Shown: positions 9,081 to 17,625, counted from the stretch's first letter. The stretch is 64,000 bases of DNA from Asticcacaulis excentricus CB 48 (GCF_000175215.2 NC_014817.1:276501-340500), one strand, 5' to 3'. The notes: generated by a model from the sequence alone, not told the origin. A program made the numbers and translations.

Positions 9081-9204
9081 GCCGCAAAGATGGGCACGCA
9101 AGCCGTCTCTGGCAAGAAAAAACCTTATAAAGACCGTCCGGGTGCTCTGGTCTATGGTCTGGGACGGGCCTATAAGCGGCGGGCCATTCAACGGAGATTT
9201 AGCC

Positions 9205-9687
9205 ATGACGATTCAACCCGGTGACAAGCTGCCCGAAGTGAAATTCTCTTCCCCGGCCGAAGACGGCCTCAAGCCGCTGACCACCTCCGAAGTGTTTGCC
9301 GGTAAACGCGTCGTGCTGTTTGCCGTGCCGGGCGCCTTTACCCCCACCTGCTCGGCGCGCCACCTGCCGGGCTTCCGCGATCAGGCCAAGGCCTTCGCGT
9401 TTAAGAATATCGACGTGGTTGCCTGCACCAGCGTCAATGATGGATTCGTGATGAAGGCCTGGGCCAAGGATCAGGGCCTTGCCGGCGAAGTGCTGATGCT
9501 GGGCGACGGCAATGGCGAGTTCGCCGAAAAGGTCGGTCTGGTTCTTGACGCCGAAGGTTTCGGCATGGGCAAGCGCTCGCAACGCTACGCCATGATCGTC
9601 AATGACGGCGTGGTCGAAAAGCTGTTCATCGAAGCGCCGGGCGAGTTCAAGGTCTCGTCGGCGGACTATGTTCTGGAACAGCTGTAA
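9205..9687 (+). CDS. Peroxiredoxin (Prx5-type, redoxin family)
   Basis: Thiol peroxidase reducing hydrogen peroxide and alkyl hydroperoxides. At 160 residues, the peroxidatic cysteine is C49 in PGAFTPTCS, the Prx5 form of the motif, with a second cysteine at C74 (ACTSVND). The conserved Arg lies in KRSQRYAMIVNDG. A GGAGATTT purine stretch precedes the ATG. It is divergent from the algH-like gene and followed by a strong terminator, so it appears to be monocistronic. Confidence 0.95.
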   Translation: MTIQPGDKLPEVKFSSPAEDGLKPLTTSEVFAGKRVVLFAVPGAFTPTCSARHLPGFRDQAKAFAFKNIDVVACTSVNDGFVMKAWAKDQGLAGEVLMLGDGNGEFAEKVGLVLDAEGFGMGKRSQRYAMIVNDGVVEKLFIEAPGEFKVSSADYVLEQL

Positions 9688-9706
9688 AGCCCATTGGCTT
9701 TAAGGT

Positions 9707-9727
9707 TTTGGGGCCGCAGGCCCCAAA
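9707..9727. repeat. GC-rich palindrome with 3-nt loop (copy 1)
   Basis: TTTGGGGCC, loop GCA, GGCCCCAAA: a perfect 9-bp inverted repeat 19 bases after the peroxiredoxin stop. At least six related elements occur at gene ends in the backbone part of this window. Confidence 0.7.
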
Positions 9728-9751
9728 CCCCTAGCTGGGAACACGTTTAAG

Positions 9752-9784
9752 GGCCGGAGCGTAAAACTCCGGCCTTTTCTTTTG
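9752..9784 (+). terminator. Rho-independent terminator of the peroxiredoxin gene
   Basis: Perfect 8-bp stem GGCCGGAG / CTCCGGCC with a 7-nt loop, followed directly by TTTTCTTTT. Confidence 0.88.
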
Positions 9785-9848
9785 CGCTAGAGCGAAATCC
9801 GATAAAGTGGACACCACTTTTCGGAAAAATTGCGCGACCAAACAAAAA

Positions 9849-9893
9849 CTTAGAGCCATTCGGCGGCTCAACTTAGCCGACGAATGCTCTAAG
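9849..9893. repeat. Imperfect long inverted repeat between convergent genes
   Basis: CTTAGAGCCATTCGGCGGCT is followed after a short spacer by AGCCGACGAATGCTCTAAG, giving an 18-19-bp imperfect stem. The preceding segment (AGAGCGAAATCCG...AAGTGG...CCACTTTTCGG) is itself palindromic and resembles intergenic repeats found widely in alphaproteobacteria. No coding potential. Confidence 0.6.
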
Positions 9894-9901
9894 TGATGGG
9901 G

Positions 9902-9922
9902 TGCGGGGTCTGCGACCCCGCA
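9902..9922. repeat. GC-rich palindrome with 3-nt loop (copy 2)
   Basis: TGCGGGGTC, loop TGC, GACCCCGCA: a perfect 9-bp inverted repeat directly after the stop of the minus-strand acyl-CoA dehydrogenase. Without a T tract on either side it is not a classical terminator, but it could protect a 3' end. Confidence 0.7.
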
Positions 9923-9924
9923 TC

Positions 9925-11709
9925 TTAGAAGCTGTCGTCTTCCAGTGCGAACAGGGCTTCCGATCCAGCCTTCATCTTTTGCAGATGCGCTTCGGCTTCG
10001 GGCAGGATGCGCTCAAGGAAGACGCGTCCGACCTTCAGCTTGTCAGTATAGAAGGGATCGGTCGAACCCGCGTCGATGGCGGCCTGAGCGGCGGCGGCCT
10101 GCTGGGCCCAGCTATAGGCCAGCGCGGTCAGACCGAACAGGCACAGATAGTCAAGTGAACCCGCGGCGGCGGCGTCCGGATTGCCCATGCCGTTTTGCAT
10201 CAGCCACATGGTGCCGTCCATCAGGCGCGCCTTGGTGTCTTTCAGGCCCTTGACGAAGGTGGCGGCGCTGCCAGCTTCGTGTTCGGCGACATAGGCGTCG
10301 ATTTCGGCGAAATAGGCCATCACGGCGCGACCGCCCTTGGACGGCAGCTTGCGACCGACGAGGTCGAGCGCCTGCACGCCGTTAGTGCCTTCGTAGATCA
10401 GCGTGATGCGGATATCGCGCATATATTGCGAGGCCGGGAAGTGTTCGGTGAAGCCCGAACCCCCGTGCACCTGCATCGAGTCCTGCGTGACCTTGAGGCC
10501 CTTTTCGGTCAGATAGGCCTTCACAACCGGCGTCAGCAGGCTGAGGAAATCATTGGCCTTTTCGCGGGTGGCCTCGTCTTCGGCATATTTGGCCAGATCG
10601 GCCTGAAGCGCGACCCAGGTGAGGAAGCCCCGGCCGCCTTCGAGCAGGGCGCGGCTTTCGAGCAGCATACGGCGCACATCGGGGTGGACGAGGATAGAGT
10701 CGGCGGGCTTGTCCGGCGATTTGGGGCCGGTGAGGGCGCGCCCTTGCAGGCGGTCCTTGGCGAATTCGACGGCGGCCACATGGCTGGCGTGACCGATGGC
10801 GAGGCCCTGAAGACCGACGCCGAGGCGGGCATTGTTCATCATGTAGAACATGATCTTCAGCCCTTCGTGGGCGTTGCCGAGCAGCCAGCCCTTGGCGTCT
10901 TCATAGATCATGACGCAGGTGGAATTGCCGTGAATCCCCATCTTGTGCTCAAGGCCGGCGCAGTGGAGGCTGTTGCGTTCTCCCGGATTTCCGTTCGCAT
11001 CCGGAATGAATTTGGGCACGAGGAACAGCGAAATACCCTTGACGCCCGCCGGGGCCCCTTCGATACGCGCCAGAACGAGGTGACAGATATTGCCCGTAAA
11101 GTCGTGCTCACCCGCCGAAATCCAGATCTTCTGACCGGAAATCTTATAGGTGCCGTCGCTGTCCGGCACCGCCTTGCTGCGCAGCAGTCCAAGGTCCGTT
11201 CCGCAATGTGGCTCGGTCAGGTTCATCGTCCCCGACCATTCCCCGGCAATCAGCTTGGGCAGGTACAGGGCCTTCAATTCGTCCGTGCCGCCTACGCTGA
11301 GAGCGGCCACTGCGCCGTCAGTTAGGCCGGGGTACATGGCAAACGCAGAGGAGGCACCGGTGAGCATTTCCGAATAGGCCGTGGCCACGACGTGCGGCAG
11401 GCCCTGGCCGCCGTATTCGGGGTCGCCCCCCAGAGCCGGCCAACCGGCCTCAACCATCTGAAGATAGGCTTCCTTATACCCCTTCGGCGCCGTAACGCTA
11501 TGGTCCGGATGAAGGACGCAGCCCTCCTTGTCACCCGGCGCGTTCAGCGGCGCGACCACCTCTTCCGTGAACTTTGCACCTTCTTCCAGAATAGCCTGAA
11601 CGACGTCGGGTGAGGCGTCCTGAAAACCCTTCAAATTTGAATACTGGGCAATGTTCAGCACGTCGTTGAGCAGGAACTGATAGTCGCGCACGGGGGCCTT
11701 ATACGGCAT
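9925..11709 (-). CDS. Acyl-CoA dehydrogenase, DmdC/AcdB-like (large form)
   Basis: FAD-dependent dehydrogenase introducing a trans-2 double bond into acyl-CoA. At 594 residues it is longer than the usual 380-residue enzymes and matches the class annotated as 3-methylmercaptopropionyl-CoA dehydrogenase, with an extra N-terminal segment (MPYKAPVRDYQFLLNDVL) and a C-terminal extension. Family motifs seen are LTEPHCGTDLG, ISGQKIWISAGEHD, and the C-terminal VHGGSGFTEHFPASQYMRDIRITLIYEGTNGVQALDL. The substrate cannot be fixed from sequence. The divergent MerR regulator and shared palindrome suggest local control. Confidence 0.93.
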   Translation of the reverse strand: MPYKAPVRDYQFLLNDVLNIAQYSNLKGFQDASPDVVQAILEEGAKFTEEVVAPLNAPGDKEGCVLHPDHSVTAPKGYKEAYLQMVEAGWPALGGDPEYGGQGLPHVVATAYSEMLTGASSAFAMYPGLTDGAVAALSVGGTDELKALYLPKLIAGEWSGTMNLTEPHCGTDLGLLRSKAVPDSDGTYKISGQKIWISAGEHDFTGNICHLVLARIEGAPAGVKGISLFLVPKFIPDANGNPGERNSLHCAGLEHKMGIHGNSTCVMIYEDAKGWLLGNAHEGLKIMFYMMNNARLGVGLQGLAIGHASHVAAVEFAKDRLQGRALTGPKSPDKPADSILVHPDVRRMLLESRALLEGGRGFLTWVALQADLAKYAEDEATREKANDFLSLLTPVVKAYLTEKGLKVTQDSMQVHGGSGFTEHFPASQYMRDIRITLIYEGTNGVQALDLVGRKLPSKGGRAVMAYFAEIDAYVAEHEAGSAATFVKGLKDTKARLMDGTMWLMQNGMGNPDAAAAGSLDYLCLFGLTALAYSWAQQAAAAQAAIDAGSTDPFYTDKLKVGRVFLERILPEAEAHLQKMKAGSEALFALEDDSF

Positions 11710-11779
11710 GGAGGTACTCCTTGGCGTTGTGATAAGCTTTGTTCAGGTGTCTTAAATGTCGGCGTCAGCGCTCTGATTA

Positions 11780-12202
11780 TCAGGCGCTTTTTCGGTCGTC
11801 CTCGACGTGAGAGGCCTGTACCGCTTCATGTTTGGCGATCTCGCCTTCCATCCACGCGCAGCCTTCCACCATGTCCTTTATGGCCTGATCGATGTCTTCG
11901 CGCTGGCGTTTCAGGTTCTCAATCTGATCGTGGTATTTAGCCACGGTGGCGCGCATCTGCTTCACGCCACGGTCTTCGCGGTTATACAGATCAAGCACTT
12001 CGTGGATTTCGATCAGCGAAAAGCCCATGCGCTTGCCGCGCAGGATGATCTTCAACCGCGCCCGGTCGCGCGCCGAATAGATGCGTGTCTGGCCCTTGCG
12101 TTCCGGGCTGATGAGGCCCTTATCCTCATAAAAGCGCAAGGCGCGGGCGGTGACGCCGAATTCTTTGGAAAGCTGGCGAATGGTGTAGGTACGCATGTCC
12201 AT
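11780..12202 (-). CDS. MerR family transcriptional regulator
   Basis: A 140-residue regulator with an N-terminal winged helix (YTIRQLSKEFGVTARALRFYEDKGLISP) and a C-terminal coiled coil (about 75-120) for dimerisation. It lacks the cysteine pattern of metal sensors and resembles the LiuR-type subgroup that controls fatty-acid or branched-chain degradation. That would fit the adjacent acyl-CoA dehydrogenase, but this is inference. The ATG behind AGGGGG is chosen; an in-frame ATG 17 codons upstream would place the start within the operator palindrome. It is transcribed in the same direction as the dehydrogenase, 70 bases upstream of it. Confidence 0.9.
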   Translation of the reverse strand: MDMRTYTIRQLSKEFGVTARALRFYEDKGLISPERKGQTRIYSARDRARLKIILRGKRMGFSLIEIHEVLDLYNREDRGVKQMRATVAKYHDQIENLKRQREDIDQAIKDMVEGCAWMEGEIAKHEAVQASHVEDDRKSA

Positions 12203-12233
12203 GGTGACCCCCTGTGTAAGGTCGTTATAATTG

Positions 12234-12249
12234 ACGTTTACGTAAACGT
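12234..12249. promoter_or_regulatory. Perfect 16-bp palindrome, probable MerR operator
   Basis: ACGTTTACGTAAACGT reads identically on both strands and lies 32 bases upstream of the MerR start codon. MerR-family proteins bind such dyads between promoter elements. The sequence resembles operator motifs described for LiuR-type regulators, recalled from general knowledge and not checked. It likely mediates autoregulation and possibly control of the dehydrogenase. Confidence 0.6.
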
Positions 12250-12394
12250 ACATCTAACTTGCCCCAAACGTCAAGAGGTGCCTGTTTCACATCTTCGTGC
12301 CAATGGGCCGCGCAGCGGTTTCATTTGACGCCTGCCGTCCCGCGCTTTAAAGCCACGGCTCTGCTTTTGTTTGCCCCGAAAGGTGTTTTTCAAC

Positions 12395-14062
12395 GTGTCT
12401 TCCGAACTGACCCTCCTCGCGCAACAGGGCCGTGCTTGGCCCTTCGAGCAAGCCCGCGCCCTGATTGCGCGCGTGCTGAAAGTGCGTCTGAAGGATCAGT
12501 CGGAGCAGAAACGGGCGCACGAGCTAATCACGGCGGGTAAGACCGATGAGGCGCTGAAGACCTTTGAGGCGCTTCATCGTCCGGTGATCTTTGAAACCGG
12601 CTACGGGCCGTCGGGTCTGCCGCATATCGGCACCTTCGGCGAAGTCGCGCGCACCACCATGGTGCGTCAGGCCTTTACGGCCCTAACCGGCGGGCACTGG
12701 GCGTCGCGTCTGATCTCGTTTTCGGACGACATGGACGGCCTACGTAAGGTGCCGGAGGGCATCCCCAATCCGGATATCCTGCGCGAAGACCTGTACAAGC
12801 CGCTGACCGTGGTACGTGACCCGTTCGGGACGCACGACTCGTTCGGCGCGCACAACAATGCGCGTCTGCGGGCCTTTCTCGATTCGTTTGGGTTTGACTA
12901 TGAATTCAAGTCAGCCACGGATGCCTATAAGGCGGGCGAGTTTGACGTCACGCTTCTGACGGCGCTGGAGCGCTTTGACGATATTCAGAAGATTATGCTT
13001 CCGACGCTGGGGCCGGATCGTCGTATCACCTATTCGCCGTTTCTGCCGATTTCGCCGGTCACCGGCCATGTGCTTCAGGTGGCGACGCTTGAGCGCAACG
13101 TGGCCAAGGGCACGATCGTGTTTGAAGAAAACGGCCAAAAGTTTGAGGTGCCGGTTACCGGTGGCCACGTCAAGATGCAGTGGAAGCCGGACTGGGCCAT
13201 GCGCTGGGCCGCTTTGGGCGTTGATTACGAAATGGCCGGTAAGGATCTGATTGACTCGGTCAAGGTGTCGTCACAGGTGTGTAAGGTGCTGGGCGGCACG
13301 CCGCCGGAAGGTTTCAACTACGAACTCTTCCTCGATGAGCAGGGCCAGAAGATATCGAAGTCGAAGGGCAACGGCCTGACCATGGAAGACTGGCTGCGCT
13401 ATGGCGCGCCGGAATCGCTGGCCTATTACATGTTCCAGTCGCCGAAATCGGCCAAGAAGCTTTACTTCGATGTCATTCCGCGCGCCACGGATGAGTTCTT
13501 CCAGCAACTTGACGCCTTCCCAAAGCAGGAAGAGGCCAGGCAGATCGAGAACCCCGTCTGGTTCGTCCTGCGCGGCGAAACGGGCACGAAGTCGCCGCCG
13601 GTGACCTTTGGCCTGATGCTCAATCTCGTTTCTGCGGCCAATGCCTCGGATAAGGAAACCCTGTGGGGCTTCCTGCGCGGCTATATTCCGGGGGCGACGC
13701 CCGAAACGGAGCCGGTGCTCGACCGTCTGGCCGGCTATGCGCTCAACTATTTTGAGGACTTCGTCAAACCCTCCAAAACCTTCCGTCTGCCCGATGCCAA
13801 GGAAAAGGCGGCGCTGATCGACCTGCGTGACCGTCTGGCGGCGCTCGATCCCGAAACGCGCGATGCCGAGGCGATCCAGAACATCGTCTTCGAAGTCGGA
13901 AAGACGCATGAATTCGAGCCCTTACGCGCGTGGTTTCAGGCGCTCTATGAGGTGCTGCTGGGGCAATCCCAGGGCCCGCGCTTCGGCTCGTTTGTCGCTA
14001 TTTTCGGCATTGCCCGCACGCTGGACCTGCTCGATCAGGGTATCAGGGGCGAACTGGTATAA
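12395..14062 (+). CDS. lysK: Lysyl-tRNA synthetase, class I
   Basis: Charges tRNA-Lys with lysine. This is the archaeal-type class I enzyme used by many alphaproteobacteria in place of class II LysS. From the GTG start chosen (555 residues) the Rossmann HIGH-like motif is HIGT at 77-80 within GPSGLPHIGTFGE, and the KMSKS loop is KISKS at 319-323. The C-terminal helical anticodon-binding region follows. An alternative TTG lies 8 codons upstream; the GTG gives the usual N-terminus leading to AWPFEQA. It is followed by a terminator-like hairpin. Confidence 0.96.
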   Translation: MSSELTLLAQQGRAWPFEQARALIARVLKVRLKDQSEQKRAHELITAGKTDEALKTFEALHRPVIFETGYGPSGLPHIGTFGEVARTTMVRQAFTALTGGHWASRLISFSDDMDGLRKVPEGIPNPDILREDLYKPLTVVRDPFGTHDSFGAHNNARLRAFLDSFGFDYEFKSATDAYKAGEFDVTLLTALERFDDIQKIMLPTLGPDRRITYSPFLPISPVTGHVLQVATLERNVAKGTIVFEENGQKFEVPVTGGHVKMQWKPDWAMRWAALGVDYEMAGKDLIDSVKVSSQVCKVLGGTPPEGFNYELFLDEQGQKISKSKGNGLTMEDWLRYGAPESLAYYMFQSPKSAKKLYFDVIPRATDEFFQQLDAFPKQEEARQIENPVWFVLRGETGTKSPPVTFGLMLNLVSAANASDKETLWGFLRGYIPGATPETEPVLDRLAGYALNYFEDFVKPSKTFRLPDAKEKAALIDLRDRLAALDPETRDAEAIQNIVFEVGKTHEFEPLRAWFQALYEVLLGQSQGPRFGSFVAIFGIARTLDLLDQGIRGELV

Positions 14063-14067
14063 AAGAC

Positions 14068-14099
14068 AGCCTCTTCGGAAACGGAGGGGCTTTCCTTTT
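14068..14099 (+). terminator. Terminator-like hairpin after lysK
   Basis: AGCCTC pairs with GAGGGGCT (one G-T pair and bulge) around a loop containing TTCGGAAACG, followed by TTCCTTTT. The stem is weaker than the other terminators noted here. Confidence 0.55.
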
Positions 14100-14146
14100 G
14101 CCCCATGCGTGTCACTCTCCCTGTCATCAACCAACGGGAGGTGTTC

Positions 14147-15298
14147 ATGCGTGCGTGGCTTATCGGTGCGGCGTTGGCGGTGTTTCCCTCTCTGGCCGTG
14201 GCGCAGGGCCTGCCCAAGCCCGTGGCCATTGATGCCGAGGTGCAGCGGGTCCTGAAGGACACCGGAGCCAAAGGCCTGGCCATCGCGGTGATCGACAACG
14301 GGAAGGTGGGCTATGTGCAGGCCTATGGTGTGCGCAACCCCAAAGGCGAGCCGCTGACCCCGCAAACCGTGATGTATGGCGCCTCGCTGACTAAGGCCGT
14401 GTTTGCCTATACGGTCATGCAGCAGGTCGATCAGGGGCGCCTGACGCTGGATACGCCTTTGGCAGACATGCTGCCGCAGCCTTTGCCGAGCTATGCGTCG
14501 CCTGACATTATTAATCGTTACAGCGACTGGTCGGCGCTGGATGAGCGCTGGCGCAAGCTGACGCCGCGGATTGTGCTGACCCATTCGAGCGGCTTTGCCA
14601 ACTTCTATTTTCTGGAACCGGATGAGAAGCTGAAATTCCATTTCGATCCGGGGGCGCGTTACGCCTATTCGGGAGATGGTCTGCTGACGCTGCAATTTGC
14701 TATGGAAATGGGGTTGGGCCTCAGTCTGCGCGACGAAACCGACCGTATCTTCAAAGGGTTGGGCATGACGCGTAGTAGCCTGATCTGGCGGTCGGACTTT
14801 GCGGGCAATCTGGCCGATGGCTGGAACGACAAGGGCGAGGTCGAGGTGCACGATGAGCGGTCAAAGGTGCGGGTAGCCGGGTCTATGGATACGACGATCA
14901 GTGACTTTGCCCGATTTGCGGCGGCCTTTGTGCGTGGCGAGGGGCTGAGCCCGGCGGCGCGGGCGGAAATCACCAAACGGCAGTTGAAGATCACGACGCG
15001 GACGCAGTTTCCGCCCTTTCAGCCCGAATTACCGGCGGATCAGCAGCGGGCCGACCTCTATGCGGGGCTGGGCGTGGTGGTGTTTGACGGACCGCAGGGG
15101 CACGGCTTTTACAAGGGCGGGCATAATGACATTACGGCTAATACGTGGGTTTGTGTTGAAAAATCAAAGCGCTGCGTGGTTATCCTGTCGAACGATGTGC
15201 GGGCGGAAGCGCGATTTGCGGCACTGGTAAAGTTCGTGCTGGGCGAGACGGGCGTGCCCTATGAATGGGAGTATGGGGATCACGCAGGGAAGTCGTGA
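14147..15298 (+). CDS. Serine hydrolase, class C beta-lactamase / esterase fold
   Basis: A secreted 383-residue protein of the beta-lactamase-transpeptidase superfamily. An N-terminal signal peptide ends at AVAQG (about residue 20). The nucleophile motif SxxK is S80-L-T-K83, and the YxN-like motif is Y174-S-G. The third box is probably HGFYKGGH near the C-terminus, in place of KTG. The start is set by GGGAGG five bases upstream of the ATG. Members act as esterases, D-aminopeptidases or beta-lactamases; the activity cannot be deduced. Confidence 0.88.
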   Translation: MRAWLIGAALAVFPSLAVAQGLPKPVAIDAEVQRVLKDTGAKGLAIAVIDNGKVGYVQAYGVRNPKGEPLTPQTVMYGASLTKAVFAYTVMQQVDQGRLTLDTPLADMLPQPLPSYASPDIINRYSDWSALDERWRKLTPRIVLTHSSGFANFYFLEPDEKLKFHFDPGARYAYSGDGLLTLQFAMEMGLGLSLRDETDRIFKGLGMTRSSLIWRSDFAGNLADGWNDKGEVEVHDERSKVRVAGSMDTTISDFARFAAAFVRGEGLSPAARAEITKRQLKITTRTQFPPFQPELPADQQRADLYAGLGVVVFDGPQGHGFYKGGHNDITANTWVCVEKSKRCVVILSNDVRAEARFAALVKFVLGETGVPYEWEYGDHAGKS

Positions 15299-15316
15299 CA
15301 AGGAGGGTTATGGGGC

Positions 15317-15335
15317 GTGGGGTCCGTGACCCCAC
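15317..15335. repeat. GC-rich palindrome with 3-nt loop (copy 3)
   Basis: GTGGGGTC, loop CGT, GACCCCAC: a perfect 8-bp inverted repeat just after the serine hydrolase gene. Confidence 0.65.
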
Positions 15336-15348
15336 AAACCTTTATACT

Positions 15349-15390
15349 CAAAGAAAAGGCCTATCGGTTTGCCGATAGGCCTTTTCTTTG
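15349..15390. terminator. Bidirectional terminator
   Basis: A perfect 19-bp stem (arms CAAAGAAAAGGCCTATCGG and its complement) around a 4-nt loop TTTG, with A-rich left and T-rich right arms. It sits between the convergent serine hydrolase and S24 regulator genes and can end transcription from both sides. Confidence 0.9.
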
Positions 15391-15402
15391 AGCGTAGAAG
15401 AC

Positions 15403-15421
15403 TTGGGGCCGCAGGCCCCAA
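15403..15421. repeat. GC-rich palindrome with 3-nt loop (copy 4)
   Basis: TTGGGGCC, loop GCA, GGCCCCAA; nearly identical to copy 1 (TTGGGGCCGCAGGCCCCAA core plus CCCC), 17 bases from the S24 regulator stop. Confidence 0.7.
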
Positions 15422-15437
15422 ACCCCAAAACTTCCCG

Positions 15438-16067
15438 TCACTGACTGGCCCACACAATCCGCGCCAGCCACGTCACCTGCGACCGCTCCAGCACCCGATT
15501 GGAAAAGTCCGGATTAAGCGAACGCAGCTCAACCTGCTTCTCAGTCAGCCGCACCAGTTCCTTGGCCATGACTTCGCCTTCGCTCGTCTTCACCACCACT
15601 CGGTCGCCGCGCCGCAGGTTCTGACGCAGCGGATCAACAATAATTCGGTCGCCGTCGCGGTAAAGCGGCAGCATAGAATCACCTGAAATCTCAAGCGCAT
15701 AGAGACCTTCGCCCGCCGGCAGGCCGATCTCGTCCCAGCCCTGACCAACCGGAAATCCTGCATCGTCAAACAGGCCGTCATTGCCGGCCTGCGCAAACCC
15801 GATCAAAGGCACACCCTTCGGGACCGGACGCGGCTCAGTCAAAGCGGCAAAGTCGGGAAAGCTTTGGCCCGTCGCGTCCAGCACTTTAGCCAGACTTTCG
15901 GTCGAAGGCCAGCGCGGCCGCGGCGGGTCTTCGGTCGATTGACGTTTCGACTTGTTAAACGCCGTAGGGTCAAGACCGGCCAGTCGCGCCAGTCCAGACG
16001 GTGACGTGCCGAGGTTTCGCGCCAAACGGTCTATGGCGTTCCAGATTTGTGCGTGCGAGAGGGACAT
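15438..16067 (-). CDS. HTH regulator with S24 (LexA/CI-type) peptidase domain
   Basis: A 209-residue repressor-type regulator. The N-terminal helix-turn-helix is around residues 8-45 (LGTSPSGLARLAGLDPTAFNK), followed by a C-terminal S24 domain. The autocleavage dyad appears as A94-G95, the nucleophile as S131 in ISGDSMLP, and the general base as K169 in VMAKEL. Together these suggest RecA-stimulated self-cleavage, though the domain also occurs in non-cleaved regulators. It stands alone on the backbone with no phage genes nearby. Its targets are unknown. Confidence 0.88.
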   Translation of the reverse strand: MSLSHAQIWNAIDRLARNLGTSPSGLARLAGLDPTAFNKSKRQSTEDPPRPRWPSTESLAKVLDATGQSFPDFAALTEPRPVPKGVPLIGFAQAGNDGLFDDAGFPVGQGWDEIGLPAGEGLYALEISGDSMLPLYRDGDRIIVDPLRQNLRRGDRVVVKTSEGEVMAKELVRLTEKQVELRSLNPDFSNRVLERSQVTWLARIVWASQ

Positions 16068-16514
16068 GCCGGGCTTCCTGTGAGATGGAAGGAAATAAAT
16101 CCACAGGCAGGAAAATCAACTTATTTTGTGAATATAGTCCTATTTATTGCGCGATGTTGCGAGCGCGACCCAAAACATCACCAATAGCCTTTGACAGCCC
16201 CGGCGATCACTGGCCCCGGATGTGAGGATTTCCATCTCAGGATAATCAGCACACCCAAAAAAGCCGTTCGCCATCAAAGCGCTGATGACGTGATCATAGA
16301 CACTGCCCCACAGCATCAGCAGCGGTAAACAGCAAGAGCCTGGCGATCCACACATGCCGGCGCCCGTCATCGCGGAAAATGCTGTCGATTCGCTGACGAG
16401 CCACGCGTCGTGGCTCTTATGGGCGTCTTGTTTCCTCCGGCAACGGGCTCCCCACCGAAACACCTGAATAGGGTGGGAGGAGTGGAAACATCTATTGATT
16501 GTGGCAAGCAGGAT
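16068..16514. other. 447-bp stretch without a recognisable gene
   Basis: Lies upstream of the S24 regulator and downstream of the two thioesterases. It holds a small perfect hairpin (GAGCCACG, loop CGT, CGTGGCTC near 16,398-16,416). A 107-codon minus-strand frame has no family resemblance and no clear ribosome-binding site. A promoter for the S24 gene is expected just upstream of its start; nothing else is recognised. Confidence 0.5.
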
Positions 16515-16928
16515 TTAGCAAATCAGAAAGTGCGCCTGAAGCGTGGCGATGGGCTGTTCGCGCAGTTCCTGCCACGCCCAGGCCTCGACGTTGGCTATGG
16601 TGCGACCGACCCGGTTTATGCGCGCTCGGGCAAAGGTGTCGATGGGCTTGCCGGAGCGCAGATACTGCACGCTGACATTGACCGGCTTGGGGATCTGCTC
16701 GAACGTTTCAAACACCGACAACTGCGCCGTGGCGGTCAGTTCCAGAAACGCCCCGATCGTGCCGCCATGCAGAGCGGGTAGCAGCGGATTGCCGATCAGG
16801 TGCGGCGCGAACGGCAGGATGGTGGTCAGTTCATTGCCTGCCATTTCCATGCGCAGGTTGAGAAATTGCGCGAAAGGTATGCGGTTGAACAACTCTTCCG
16901 GACCGCTGAGCATAAGGTCGGCAATCAT
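16515..16928 (-). CDS. PaaI-type hotdog-fold thioesterase (second of pair)
   Basis: A 137-residue hotdog protein of the PaaI/YbgC acyl-CoA thioesterase superfamily. The central hotdog helix follows PALHGGTIGAFLELTATAQL, the family's HGG motif with a catalytic acidic residue a few positions on. Its start overlaps the stop of the upstream paralogue by 4 bases, so the two are translated together and may form a heteromer. The acyl substrate is unknown. Confidence 0.9.
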   Translation of the reverse strand: MIADLMLSGPEELFNRIPFAQFLNLRMEMAGNELTTILPFAPHLIGNPLLPALHGGTIGAFLELTATAQLSVFETFEQIPKPVNVSVQYLRSGKPIDTFARARINRVGRTIANVEAWAWQELREQPIATLQAHFLIC

Positions 16929-17377
16929 GCATGGGCCTCGCGGTTTTTGAGGCAGGGGTGCGAGATGATGAAGGCGGCTTGCGCCGCGGCAACTGGGTCG
17001 TTCAGGCTGTCGTCATAGGCAAAGCCACGCACAAAACCTACGCTGCGCGTCAGCTTGTAGCATTTGGCCAGGATAAACAGATCACGGCTGGGCTGCGCCG
17101 GGCGCATATAGTCGATGCGCAAATCCATCGTGGCTATAGGTTTGTATTCATTCAGCTCATCCCAGACCGCCATCCCGCAGGCGTGGTCAAGCAGTGCCGT
17201 TACGGCACCGCCGGCGATGACCCCCGTTTCCGGATCACCGATCAGGGACTGCGCATAGGGCAGGCGTAAGCGGATGCCTTCTTCGCTGCGTCCGGCGTAG
17301 CGGGCGCCCAGCGCCTTCATATAGGGGATATTGTCCACCAGAAGATCGAAACCTTCACGAAAAGGCGCAATTGGCAT
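16925..17377 (-). CDS. PaaI-type hotdog-fold thioesterase (first of pair)
   Basis: A 150-residue hotdog thioesterase. The motif corresponding to HGG is VIAGGAVTALLDHACGMAVW, with an aspartate at the usual catalytic position (LLDHA). The conserved strand TMDLRIDYMRPA follows. It overlaps the next thioesterase gene by 4 bases. Tandem PaaI paralogues of this kind are common in Caulobacterales and sphingomonads; the substrate is not known. Confidence 0.9.
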   Translation of the reverse strand: MPIAPFREGFDLLVDNIPYMKALGARYAGRSEEGIRLRLPYAQSLIGDPETGVIAGGAVTALLDHACGMAVWDELNEYKPIATMDLRIDYMRPAQPSRDLFILAKCYKLTRSVGFVRGFAYDDSLNDPVAAAQAAFIISHPCLKNREAHA

Positions 17378-17625
17378 TGCTTCGCCTCTCTATATTTTAT
17401 TATTCAATGGGTTGCTGGGAAGTTCCGATCCGACTTGCCACCTATAAGTACGCTACAAGATGGCCTTATTATCTGAGGCATGGGCCCTTTGGTTACATTG
17501 TGACGCATTTTGACCTTTGCGTCAAAACTATTGCGCGCCTTAAAGGCGATAGTTTCCACTTGCAAATTCGCTGAAACGGTTTCTTTACAGGAGAAACCTT
17601 TGTTTCCATTACCCAGAGAGTACCC

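Noticed and set aside
8944..9204. N-terminal extension of the peroxiredoxin by 87 residues
   Set aside because: The frame is open but overlaps the divergent algH-like gene and the Prx domain begins at the ATG behind GGAGATTT.
10195..11325. 376-codon plus-strand frame opposite the acyl-CoA dehydrogenase
   Set aside because: Fully inside a gene with clear family motifs; no ribosome-binding site or domain.
16140..16463. 107-codon minus-strand frame between the S24 regulator and the thioesterases
   Set aside because: No domain, no clear ribosome-binding site, and unusual Cys/Trp-rich composition; not enough to call a gene.
17378..17625. Possible preQ1 riboswitch upstream of queC
   Set aside because: The leader was read for the compact preQ1 pseudoknot pattern and none was convincing; only a simple 6-bp hairpin is present.
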